A DNA stretch of 64,000 nt from contig JAPFFF010000027.1 of NCBI GenBank assembly GCA_039105265.1, positions 1,922,001 to 1,986,000 on the forward strand, in the 5' to 3' direction. The position numbers were made by a program, and so were the translations under genes. Under the pieces are notes generated by a model. It was not told the DNA's origin, searched no databases, and saw only the letters and a program-made list of their open reading frames with translations. The stretch comes from Tritrichomonas musculus. Lineage: Eukaryota; Parabasalia; Tritrichomonadida; Tritrichomonadidae. Numbering within the stretch: the stretch's first letter is position 1; every line of letters begins with the position of its first letter. Below, piece after piece: positions 51,066-60,686 of this stretch.

Positions 51066-52666
51066 ATTAATATATCAATTTTTTGTTAATGATCTCCATT
51101 GTTTTTGAATATCTTCAAATATATTGATTCACATTAAATAATAAACACATATTTATAGTTAAATATATATATTAAAGTGCTTAATATAATATTTATCTAT
51201 ACATCTTATTTAAAAAATGTAATATCTATATTTATTATTAAAATTAATATAAATTGTGAATCTTTTAACAGTTTTATGATTATACATTTATTATATAGGT
51301 ATTGATTTAATATACTAATTTTACTGATTTTTATACGTATTACTTTAAATTCTATGCTATAAAAAAGTATTTTTTCAAAATATGTATCTATATATATCAT
51401 TTTAATCTTTTCTGATATTATTGAATTAATTAAAAAATTACCGTTATTTTTATGAAATGATTTATTTACATAATGATAAATGAATTGAAGTCAATAACAT
51501 ATGATATATCAAAAACATTATTAAAATTAAAAAAAAAAATTATGTTCCTCAGAATAATCCCCGCCATTTCAATTTAAAAAAAAAACGATTAATTCATATA
51601 AATAATAAGAATCAAATCTCAAATATTAAAGGTTCAGTAATATCCAGCATATTTGGAAATAATGAATAAGAAGTAATGATTTATTAATAATATTATAAAT
51701 TTTAGTATAAAATTATGACTAAAAAAGCAGTTAGATTAGGAAAAAATACTAATAGCACTGAAATTTCCCCAAATCATTGTTATCTGAGGAGAGAAATAAC
51801 TAATAGAAGTAAATCAAATAGTTGCTTCATGAAAAATGAATGATTTCAAAAATTAGTTGACTATTTATTTGTATATAGGTGTATAATGCATAGCATTTAA
51901 TCATATTTAGCAATTTTAAGAAACAAGCTAAAAGATAAATGATATTTTGAATATATTATCCAGATTATACAAATGAAATTGAGCAAAATTACACATATAA
52001 AGTCATTTGAAAGCAATTATACCTATATATATGTGCATCCATACATAAAATATTTTTTTATGAAGAGCATGATATTTCATTATAAAGAAGATCATATACC
52101 AAAATTAATTCAATATATCATTATAAGAAAATAAATATATGAAATAATATAGTAATTTAAACAAATACTTAAAGATATAATAATTTTTCAAATGTTAGAA
52201 TTTGAAAGATATAATCAGAAAAAAATTCAATCCAAAAGAATTATATCGAAGTGAAAAAAAATAATTGTATCTATGTGGAAAAAATTAATTTCCAAAATAA
52301 TTTAGTTATAATATGTTATAAAATAAATAAAAATAATATATTATATATATAAACATTATAAAATAATCATATTCTGAGTTAATGTTTCATATGTTTTCAC
52401 ATAATTTCTTTTCAATAGTTAACCGAATATTGAATTTTTATATAACTTTTTTGTGTAATATTTTAAATATTTTAAAAAATCTTTTTTTTATGATTAAATG
52501 AAATAAAAATGTTGCTTTATTTTCAAAGGTTCTTTCAGAAAAAATAAAATAACCAAATTCAACTTCTTATCAACAGAAAAATCTAATGCAATACAATTAT
52601 TGAATTATTTTTCATCGTTTTTAACTTTTTAAATCACCATTCTATTATCACTTCAACAAATTGCTG
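51066..52666. other. Long AT-rich region
   Basis: 1.6 kb with very low GC. A 42-codon frame at 51715-51843 (MTKKAVRLGKN...) is slightly less AT-rich but has no known relative, so I do not call it. No RNA gene or inverted repeat recognised. A TCACTT initiator-like word is at 52648, close to the next gene. Confidence 0.5.
52648..52653 (+). promoter_or_regulatory. Possible initiator (Inr) element of the second exchanger gene
   Basis: TCACTT, matching TCAYTW, with the A at 52650, 17 bases before the ATG at 52667. It supports the ATG over the TTG at 52661 as the start. Confidence 0.45.
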
Positions 52667-54529
52667 ATGTCTCAAGATGAGGAAAAGCCGCCATCTTCTC
52701 AATCATTATATCAAAACTCATTCGAAAAAGCATTTCCTTTGCCCCGTTCAAAATCAGCTACTATGCAAACAAGTGTAATATTTGGCTCTCGTCCACGGAA
52801 CAAATCATTTTACAATTTTCAACCCCCTCCACTAGAAAAAGATATTCGATATGTTTCATTTCCCAATATTTTATGGACAATTTTAATTGGATGGTGGCTC
52901 TCAATATTCACTTGTGTTCTTGGACTTATAATGATTTTAACGATATGTGGATGGAGAATTGGTGTACGAATGTTCAATTTTGCAAAATTTTTATTGTATC
53001 CTTTTGGTTATTATGCTTACTATGATAAATCATCAAAGCCCAATTTTTTTATTTGTGGTATATTTTACATTTTTGCATCAATTATATTTGTTATTCCCTG
53101 GTTTGTTGGCTTTTTCATCTCATGGGAGTTAGTATTTTATATCCCTATGGCTCATTTTTTGTTAAAAGCCATTAAAGAGCTCTATACTAATTTTTACCGC
53201 ATCAAATTTGCTCCTCTAATTCATCATAACCCAAAGCCAGGGCGCTTTCCTGTGCTCTTAACTTATAGATCAGGTTCATTCATGTACTTCAAATACAGTT
53301 TAATGGAAATGGAAATTGTATACTTAAATTTATTCCCTTTCGTAATACTTAGCATATATTTAGGATTTTTTGCCTCAGAAAGCTCGCCACTCCGTGAACC
53401 TGTAACAGGTACATTTATATCAATTTTGGCTACAATTCCATGTATGTATGTTATAGGAGTTTGTACAGAAATTATTAGTAGTCGTGCTGGTCTTGTTTTA
53501 GGTTCATTAATCAACGCTGGATTCACTGGCCTTGTTGAGCTAATTCTTTTCTATTTTTCAATTCGAAAAGGAATGGGTGAAGTCGTTCGTGCAGCAGTTA
53601 CAGGTGCATTTCTAATGAATCTCCTTGTTCTTCCTGGCTTATCAATGCTTGCTGCAGGAATTAAATGGAAGGAGGTAAAAATAAATCGAAAAGTCCAAAG
53701 TGTAAGCGGAACATTTCTGTTTTTAGCAATTGTTTCTGTTTTCTTTCCAGCTGTTTTTTACAATTTATATGAACATAAAACCATCGTTTGCGATTTTTGT
53801 GATGGAATACCTGGCAAATATTATGTTCTCTCCAATTCGAATCTGAATTGTACTCAGTGCAGTATAAAGAAGCTTGATAATCTTGACAATGACGAAGTTT
53901 ATATTAAGATGGCACGGCCATTAATGTATACAGCATCTTGTTTGATGCCAGTTGTTTATGCTGTTGGTCTATTTTTCTCACTTAAAACGCACAAATATAT
54001 ATATGAACAATTTGAAATGGAGCAAGCAATCGAAGAAGATCAATCGGGAAGACTTAAAACTTGGGTTTGTGTTATAATACTCCTTGTTTCATGTGTTCTT
54101 TTCTCAATTGTCAGTGAAATATTAACCGATGTTATGCCCGGAGCAATTGATAAGATGGGACTTACTGAACGATTTGTTGGTCTAGTTTTTTATACTCTTG
54201 TTCCAGCCGTTGCCGAGTTCATGAATGCAATTCGTTTCGCCTTAGAAGGAAACATGGGACTGAGTCTTGAACTTGGAAATCAGGGTGCAATGGTTGTTTC
54301 TTTGATTCAGATGCCTGCCCTTGTCTTAATGTCGGCAATTATGGGAAAATCAGATACAAATGAATCTTTTACTTTGATGTTTGAAATGATTGATGTATTT
54401 GCGGTAATTATTTCTGTTTTACTCAGAAACTCCATGTTAATGGAAAATTCAATTAATTATTTCACTGGATTTGCCTTTTTGGTCATTTTCTTGTTTATTA
54501 CTGTAGTTTACTTCTTTGATCCATGGTAA
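52667..54529 (+). CDS. YccF-CAX family cation/proton exchanger, paralogue 2
   Basis: 620 residues, similar throughout to the gene at 8077-9978. YccF-like domain about residues 65-120 (GWWLSIFTCVLG, LTICGWRIG), then exchanger repeats GLVLGSLINAGFTGLVELI and VPAVAEFMNAI with LGNQGAMVVSLIQMPALVL. In the second repeat the Glu found in the paralogue (LIELPAL) is Gln here, which may change ion choice. The central loop again has two CxxC pairs (CDFC, CTQC) flanking a region rich in Asn, probably lumenal. The start chosen is the ATG at 52667; the frame begins with TTG at 52661. Membrane antiporter of vacuole-like compartments is the likely role. Confidence 0.88.
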   Translation: MSQDEEKPPSSQSLYQNSFEKAFPLPRSKSATMQTSVIFGSRPRNKSFYNFQPPPLEKDIRYVSFPNILWTILIGWWLSIFTCVLGLIMILTICGWRIGVRMFNFAKFLLYPFGYYAYYDKSSKPNFFICGIFYIFASIIFVIPWFVGFFISWELVFYIPMAHFLLKAIKELYTNFYRIKFAPLIHHNPKPGRFPVLLTYRSGSFMYFKYSLMEMEIVYLNLFPFVILSIYLGFFASESSPLREPVTGTFISILATIPCMYVIGVCTEIISSRAGLVLGSLINAGFTGLVELILFYFSIRKGMGEVVRAAVTGAFLMNLLVLPGLSMLAAGIKWKEVKINRKVQSVSGTFLFLAIVSVFFPAVFYNLYEHKTIVCDFCDGIPGKYYVLSNSNLNCTQCSIKKLDNLDNDEVYIKMARPLMYTASCLMPVVYAVGLFFSLKTHKYIYEQFEMEQAIEEDQSGRLKTWVCVIILLVSCVLFSIVSEILTDVMPGAIDKMGLTERFVGLVFYTLVPAVAEFMNAIRFALEGNMGLSLELGNQGAMVVSLIQMPALVLMSAIMGKSDTNESFTLMFEMIDVFAVIISVLLRNSMLMENSINYFTGFAFLVIFLFITVVYFFDPW

Positions 54530-54720
54530 TCTTAGAAATTTTTTGTTCAAATTGCTTCTTTTTTGTTAATTGTTATCTATTTGTTGATGCATCTGAATAA
54601 ATATATTTTCTTAATTATTATTAGTTGTATTATTCTTTTAATTTTCTAAAAAAGTTTGATTTATTTATAGATTCTAATCTTTTTATTAGTTTGCTTTACC
54701 ATATCATTTACAGAAACAGA

Positions 54721-54792
54721 GTGCCACTGGCCCAATGGATAAGGCGTGTGCCTACGGAGCATGAGATTCTAGGTTCGAGTCCTGGGTGGCAC
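54721..54792 (+). tRNA. tRNA-Arg (anticodon ACG)
   Basis: 72 bases folding as a full cloverleaf: acceptor GTGCCAC pairs with GTGGCAC, D-arm GCC/GGC around CAATGGATAA, anticodon arm TGTGC/GCATG with loop CTACGGA (anticodon ACG, reading CGT/CGC after A-to-I editing), and T-arm with loop TTCGAGT. Contains the Pol III A-box and B-box (GTTCGAGTC). A run of 13 T follows at 54794, a Pol III terminator. It stands alone between the exchanger and the decayed region. Confidence 0.95.
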
Positions 54793-54793
54793 G

Positions 54794-54806
54794 TTTTTTT
54801 TTTTTT
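54794..54806 (+). terminator. Pol III terminator of the tRNA gene
   Basis: Run of 13 T starting two bases after the tRNA end. Confidence 0.75.
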
Positions 54807-56580
54807 GAAAAATATTTTTTTTCAGAAGAATATCCCTCTGGTGAGAAGCTTTTTGTGAGTTTTGAAGGAAAAGAGAATTTTAGTATTTGATCAACTATCC
54901 ATAGATGGCAGAGGATAAATGGAAACGTGATGGAGTTGTGGAACTCTTAAGTTTGGAATTTGGAAAGATTTTGACTTGGAATATAATCCTGATGGCGTAG
55001 AATGAAATTATTAGCATTATTTTCTTTGTGTTTGAGTCTTCTGATAACTGTGCTGTTACTACAACAGTGTTTAATCTCAAATCTAATTCAAAAAAGAGAA
55101 ATGCTAATTATAAGATTGATGCCCTAGTAGTATTTAGAAGAAATACTTATGATAAGATATACTTCTATTCTCAAAAGTATTATTGCTCTCCAGCTTGATT
55201 ATGAAAGTTTTCACGATAAGGACTATTTTTGGCCTTTTACTTTCGTCTGATAGCCTTGTCTTCATTTTGGTTCAACAATTGCTCAAAGATAAAATAACTT
55301 GCAGGAAAGCCGAGTTTGATTAAGAATTTAATCATTTCGTTTTCTCATTCAATCCAGAAGGTTCGATTCGTCAGAACTTAAATCGAGAAACCAATTGTTT
55401 GGCAGTTGGCGCTCTTCGTGCTCTATATAAACTAAACCTTCAACTGATTATTAAAAATAGTGAAAAATAAAAAATAAATAAAATAAAATAAATAAATAAA
55501 AATAAATAAAATCCTTCGCGATAGGTATGGGAACAATCTTCGCAGCCTTCCATTAAAAGTCCATTCTTTCAATACACTTATTGTTTCCAAAATTTCAAAC
55601 TTTTTTTTAGGGATTGTAAGCGCTTCTCTAACAACGCTTCATTAAATTTGCTTCTTTGGGTAAGATCATTATTTTGTGCTCATCGGAACTATTGTCTAAG
55701 GGAGATATCAATATTAATCCATAATACCTTCTTTGTCACAATGGAATCGACTCACCAATGCACAGACTCAACTCCTATCGTGTTCGTAGAAGTTGTATAA
55801 AGGCTAGACACAATACTATGATGACCGAGTTCTTTCTCTCCACTTTGATAAGATCATCAAAACCAATGAGTTTTCCCTCCCATCGCGTACGAATGTCTTG
55901 ATACCTAACATTTGGTTCATTGATGGTAACAATATTATCATTGTTGAATTCACTTGCCCATATTGTCAATTATCTGAGACAGATAGCGGTCTGAAAAGCG
56001 CTTTCGATATCATAAGAGATGCGGAGAGGGGGTGTTTCATATGAATACTATCTTAGAAGTGGTCGTTGTTTCCTCCCTGGATGCTGCCTCCAGTGACACG
56101 ATTAAGACTGTTTGTAGACTTGCTAGATGCAATGCCATCAAAGCTCTTATGATTCCACGACATTTCTCTATTGTCGCTCTTCGTGAATCCCTGGAAATAT
56201 TCAAATACAGAGGGAGACTCTCTCATTGAAATAAGGATGACATCATCACTCCTTTAACTTTGACTATAACTCTGATGTTGATGAAGGTCTCATTTTCCAG
56301 AGTTCTCAAGAGCAGTCCTATCTTGATTCGTCTAATCATTCGCACTTCTTGCACTTCATCATAAGAGTAGAATAGCAATTTCATCTGACCTCAGCAACTG
56401 ACTTGTTCATGAGATTGCACCTTGGTTACTTCATCGTTCCTCTCTCGTTCTGTACCTTTCTACTCTTATGTCTTAGACCATTCTCCTTACTCTTGTTCTT
56501 ACTCTTCTGCTAGCTGTTCTTTCTTCTAGCTGGTTTCCTTGTTCTCCATTCTGGTCACTTATAATCCTCAATCATAGAGA
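54807..56580. other. Decayed, possibly retroelement-derived region
   Basis: About 1.8 kb of moderate GC, unlike the AT-rich gaps, with coding-like pieces in all frames. On the plus strand near 55915-55990 a stretch reads NNIIIVEFTCPYCQ, resembling the C-terminal segment of some LINE-type polyproteins, and an AAATAAAT-rich tract lies at about 55462-55511. No uninterrupted gene. Relationship to LINEs is weak and could be wrong. Confidence 0.3.
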
Positions 56581-56998
56581 TTATTTAAATATCATATATA
56601 AAGAAACGTTTCTGAATCATAGAAACCAATTGGAAGTTAGTATCTGTATATGATGCCTCAAACGTTTAAATGGAATAATGACGTTTGTTCTGGTTTGTTT
56701 GAAATGGAATAATGATGAAACAAAGGAATTTTAATATATATTTTGTAAAAAAAAAAAAAAAATATTTAAGCATAAATATGTCTAGCACTTTCCGAGCTGT
56801 CTTTAACGTAATTCCCTTTCGATATTATACAAATAAAGTTTTTTGATTATGGTTTAATTCTTTTATATCAACATTTTCAGTATGAAAAATGCTAAATATT
56901 TGAAAAAAACCCATGTTGTTTTACAATTACACTTAATCATTCAAGTATAAAAACTGTAATGAAAAAATCAACTTTGTAAGATTGTGTAACATTTCTAA

Positions 56999-57031
<33 letters not shown>

Positions 57032-57729
57032 GAAGTTATCAGAATAAAACAATACCACAAAGAAATTAGTTAAATTTGATTTTGATTCAAAAAGTTATTA
57101 TAAAATGGCAGGAACATCAAATCATATGCTAGTGGTGTAGTACAAAATCCAGAAACGACAGAAATAATGCTGGACACAACATTGAGGCTGTTACAACATT
57201 CCTAAAACAGATTGCTAGTTGAATTCTAATTTGGATTTGTTTAGTATAGTAGTCTAGTAAAGGCTGAGTAGTAATATTAGACTGTGCTCCTGGTACTACG
57301 TACCCTTCGCACACGTTCGCTTCGCTCACTAGTCTAGTTCTAATTCATTCAGTCTACCAAAAATTGTCATTTTTGTCATCCTCGACCAAATTAGTATATA
57401 TACCCGCCACAGTCGCGTGACAGCTAATTTAATTGACGAAAACCCCCAAAAATCAGCTGTTTTGGTATTTAATTTAGTGCTACTTGTGGCACAAGACTAT
57501 AGATATATGTCTATATATGACAATTCTAATAGCGATAACCTAAAATAATGGCTAAATAAACTATTATAATAGGCGAAATCGGCTATATTAATATGAAACC
57601 GTTTCTAAACAATTCCATAGCTATACTCATATACGACATTATCGAGATTGTGTCCAATAAAGTAGAACTAATAGTGGCAGATAATGAATGACTATTGTAG
57701 CATATAATGAATGACTATATGTATAAACG
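56581..57729. other. Upstream region of the helicase gene
   Basis: Includes a 29-T run at 57003-57031, an A run near 56748, and from about 57120 the switch to less AT-rich sequence. Just before the helicase ATG the 15-bp word ATAATGAATGACTAT occurs twice (57681-57695 and 57704-57718). Copies of CTAGTCTAG-like words occur near 57270 and 57330. No gene seen. Confidence 0.5.
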
Positions 57730-59523
57730 ATGGATTTGGTATGTGAATTACATGAAAATTTTCTCCGAATGAAACCAATGACACTGAACACCATGTTATA
57801 CGATCACGTATATGAAGGTATGAAATCCATGTCTATAAATGATTTCCGTGATGACGATGATCCATTGAAACAACAAATCGAACCAATACCAACACCAGAA
57901 GAAGTCCATGATCCGTCATATATTCGATGGCAGATGTTTGATGAGATCCCTGAACGATTATACACTATACAGTGTGAAGGTTACTTCGATAAGAACGGCC
58001 ATCCATTAGAAGATGAAACAACGATTAAACACCTAACTAATGGTGAACCACCAGTAAATATCGATGATGAACTAGAACTTTGTGATGAGAATGGCGATGT
58101 AATCGATTATATGGATTATGATGATTATTATTATTGTATGGATCACAACAAATATGATTTACGTAAGATCACTAAACAAATCCGGACTAAGAAGTTCATC
58201 TGTGAAGCTCCAATCGGTTCTGGTAAATCGACAGCGATTCGTAAATGGATTGCATCGCATAATACAGAGAGGTTTATGGTTATAGTTCCAACAGTGAATA
58301 TCGCTGAAGAGTTCTATACCAAGTTGAATGATATGTATGTTAATTCCATTCGATTATGTGTTAACGATAATGCGTTTAAAGAGTTTCACAAAGCTGTACA
58401 CAATGAAGTTAATGTGATTATTACTACATACAACACAGCTTCGAAATGTTTAGGGGATCTAATTGAAGAATACTACATGAACGAACAACGATTAGATTAC
58501 TTTCTAGTGATTGACGAAGCACATATATTACTACAACATATTGGATTGATTGAGATTACTAAAGAGTTCGATCGAGTTGCGTTGATAAGTGCTACTGCTG
58601 ACGATATTAAACACTTCGCGTGTTTTAGAGATTACATAATCGTTAATCCATGTATCGATAAGAGATACAATCGAAATATATACGTTAACAAGTTGATACC
58701 AGATGCTGATGAACAACGAGCTGAGATAGTGAACTTAATCGATACAAAGCGAATGAACTACGATAAAGTATTAGTGAAGATCGAAGATAAGAAACAATGT
58801 AAGTTGTTGAAAGAGATGCTGATAGATAGATACAAGGTTGCGTTATACACAGGTGATACCAAAGAGATTAAATTGAATGAAGATGGTTTGTTCGATGAAG
58901 ATGTTGATGTTGTTATATCTACTTCATCTATCCAGAATGGACAGTCCATTAAAGAGAATATTCTATCTGTATTCGTCCAAACATATATCGATAGTGTGTC
59001 CAGTGTTAAACAGTTTCTAGGTCGAAACCGAAATCGAAACTCGGATGTATATGTATATGTTCGATATGATAAACACATGAACAAGAGAAAGTACTCGATA
59101 CCGAACAACAGATATGAGAGATACTTAAACGAACTGCGTGATAGAGCATGGAATTGTATGAGCAAAACAGGTTGGAATTGTATATTACGTGGGTATGGTC
59201 GTGTACGATTCGGTAAATCTGCTGTTGATGATGACGATTCACAAAGTGAAGTTCTCGAAGAGAATGATACTTCGTACTCCGCTACCGCGGATGAACCAGT
59301 TGATGATGATGAATCTGTTGATGAACATGTCGTTAATGAACATGTCGTTGATGAACCTATCGTTAATGAACCTATCGTTGATATAGAATTTACTACCAAA
59401 AGAGATCTATACAACTATTATGGAATCGATATTAAGACAATACCAGATGGGTATGAAGTTAATATGAGATATAACAGAGTTAATGGTAAACGAGGTCGAG
59501 TATATAAATTGGTGAAGAAGTGA
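57730..59523 (+). CDS. SF2 DEAH-box helicase, mobile-element-like context
   Basis: 597 residues, whole frame. Motifs: Walker A APIGSGKST (residues 160-168), Ia IVPTVNIAEEF, ITTYNTA, Walker B/DEAH VIDEAHILL (DEAH 262-265), SAT motif LISATADD, then the second RecA lobe with VALYTGDTKE, VVISTSSIQNGQSI (motif V) and QFLGRNRN (motif VI). It resembles origin-binding or replicative SF2 helicases of large DNA viruses and plasmids more than cellular RNA helicases, but I cannot assign a family. The N-terminal 155 residues are acidic and unrecognised. Near residues 535-555 the motif VNEHVVDEPIVNEPIVD repeats in tandem; the C-terminus (YNYYGIDIKTIPDGYEV) may be a small domain. CpG-rich wording (CGAT) unlike neighbours suggests transfer. 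Confidence 0.85.
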   Translation: MDLVCELHENFLRMKPMTLNTMLYDHVYEGMKSMSINDFRDDDDPLKQQIEPIPTPEEVHDPSYIRWQMFDEIPERLYTIQCEGYFDKNGHPLEDETTIKHLTNGEPPVNIDDELELCDENGDVIDYMDYDDYYYCMDHNKYDLRKITKQIRTKKFICEAPIGSGKSTAIRKWIASHNTERFMVIVPTVNIAEEFYTKLNDMYVNSIRLCVNDNAFKEFHKAVHNEVNVIITTYNTASKCLGDLIEEYYMNEQRLDYFLVIDEAHILLQHIGLIEITKEFDRVALISATADDIKHFACFRDYIIVNPCIDKRYNRNIYVNKLIPDADEQRAEIVNLIDTKRMNYDKVLVKIEDKKQCKLLKEMLIDRYKVALYTGDTKEIKLNEDGLFDEDVDVVISTSSIQNGQSIKENILSVFVQTYIDSVSSVKQFLGRNRNRNSDVYVYVRYDKHMNKRKYSIPNNRYERYLNELRDRAWNCMSKTGWNCILRGYGRVRFGKSAVDDDDSQSEVLEENDTSYSATADEPVDDDESVDEHVVNEHVVDEPIVNEPIVDIEFTTKRDLYNYYGIDIKTIPDGYEVNMRYNRVNGKRGRVYKLVKK

Positions 59524-59562
59524 ATCGACGATGTGATTCCTTTGTATTTTTCTCGAACTTAA

Positions 59563-59799
59563 ATGACCGCATTAACAGAACTATTCGCATGTGATGATAT
59601 GAACAAGTTGAAGCATGAACTCGCTAGACTTATCGAATCCAAAGACTATAAGACAGTGAATACATTGTTACGTCGTAATCCAAATACATGGAAATTTAAT
59701 ACTCGTGAACTTAATGAAGAGATACCATGTGATGATAAACACTTCACTAAACGAAAAGGTGTAATGAAGTTCGAGACCAGACCTCGACGTAAAGACTAA
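59563..59799 (+). CDS. Small protein, shared fold with 60195-60620 ORF
   Basis: 78 residues; the start is 39 bases after the helicase stop. Core: DMNKLKHELARLIESKDYKTVNTLLRRNPN, then RELNEEIP and KHFTKRKGV. The same blocks occur in the ORF at 60195, so this is a real duplicated protein family, basic and possibly DNA-binding. No family recognised outside this window. Confidence 0.65.
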   Translation: MTALTELFACDDMNKLKHELARLIESKDYKTVNTLLRRNPNTWKFNTRELNEEIPCDDKHFTKRKGVMKFETRPRRKD

Positions 59800-59838
59800 G
59801 ACATGATGAGACCAAAAAGATGATTTTTTTAGCAAAAA

Positions 59839-59948
59839 CCAACTACAGTAGATGCGTCATGCATTCGATATAAGAGATGAACATACTAACCCGGGATCGT
59901 ACATCCAATCCTTTATAAAGAGAAACAATATGCATCTACTATAGTTGG
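59839..59948. repeat. 17-bp inverted repeat pair
   Basis: CCAACTACAGTAGATGC at 59839-59855 and its reverse complement with one mismatch at 59932-59948. The arms enclose 76 bases containing ACCCGGGAT. Possibly a hairpin, replication or protein-binding site of this element. Confidence 0.6.
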
Positions 59949-60083
59949 GGAACGTTCATTACGAGGATTACATTTGTCGACAAATGCTTCTGCGTTATCT
60001 ATACCACAAGTAATAGCTTACCCAAGGTGTTTAGTTTGCTATGGGCTCTATCACAAATATGATACAAATTTACACAGAAAATC

Positions 60084-60168
60084 GGTACCGCTGAGAATCG
60101 AACTTGCACCTGCAACCGAAGTCCGGAGATGCACTTCATGATCCAACAACTATACCAACACAGCTAGC
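60084..60168 (-). ncRNA. tRNA-like sequence with Pol III A and B boxes
   Basis: On the minus strand TGGTATAGTTG matches the A box and GTTCGATTC the B box (60095-60103), 43 bases apart, as in tRNAs, and TTTT follows. The acceptor and T-stem pairings are poor, so it is a tRNA-derived element or pseudogene, not a standard tRNA. Part of it (32 bases) recurs at the window end. Confidence 0.45.
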
Positions 60169-60194
60169 TAATTATAGTATCGAAATTAACATTT

Positions 60195-60620
60195 ATGCGT
60201 TATCTGTGTAAGTTTAATTCCATCGAAATGAGTAAGACCAAGAATCCATCATTTGCAAAGCAAACTCCATACAATGGACAACCAACTCTCGAAGAGTTAT
60301 ACACTACCGATGACTTATCAGTACTTAAACGAGCTATCACCGAGTTAACAACCAAACAAGATTATAAGACCCTCAACACCCTGTTTCGTCGTAATCCAAA
60401 TGCTAGTAAGTTCGATAGTAGAACACTTAATGAAGATATACCACAATCGACAAAACGATTCACCAAACGTAATGGTAAGCTCTGCAATGTATCACGAACA
60501 GTTCCACGACAGAGTACTACCAAACCAGAAGAGAGTGACGCATACACATACAAGTCCAGATACTATGATCCACACACCAAATCGTTTAAGTATGTCACTA
60601 GAATACAATCCAAATACTAA
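60195..60620 (+). CDS. Small basic protein, paralogue of 59563-59799
   Basis: 141 residues from the first ATG; an internal ATG at 60228 (SKTKNPSF) is an equally likely start. Shares DLSVLKRAITELTTKQDYKT, LNTLFRRNPN, RTLNEDIP and KRFTKRNGK with the preceding ORF, then has a unique Ser/Thr-rich and Tyr-rich tail (SRYYDPHTKSFKYVT). No known family. The conserved block spans about 70 residues. Confidence 0.6.
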   Translation: MRYLCKFNSIEMSKTKNPSFAKQTPYNGQPTLEELYTTDDLSVLKRAITELTTKQDYKTLNTLFRRNPNASKFDSRTLNEDIPQSTKRFTKRNGKLCNVSRTVPRQSTTKPEESDAYTYKSRYYDPHTKSFKYVTRIQSKY

Positions 60621-60686
60621 GTGAATCACTTCATTGGTAACATATCTATTTTTGATCGGTAACAGTCGAATCGAATACAAATATAA

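Noticed and set aside
51715-51843. 42-codon frame MTKKAVRLGKN
   Set aside because: Too short, no relatives known to me, no initiator-like word nearby.
55360-55375. GGTTCGATTCG word as a tRNA B box
   Set aside because: No A box or cloverleaf around it.
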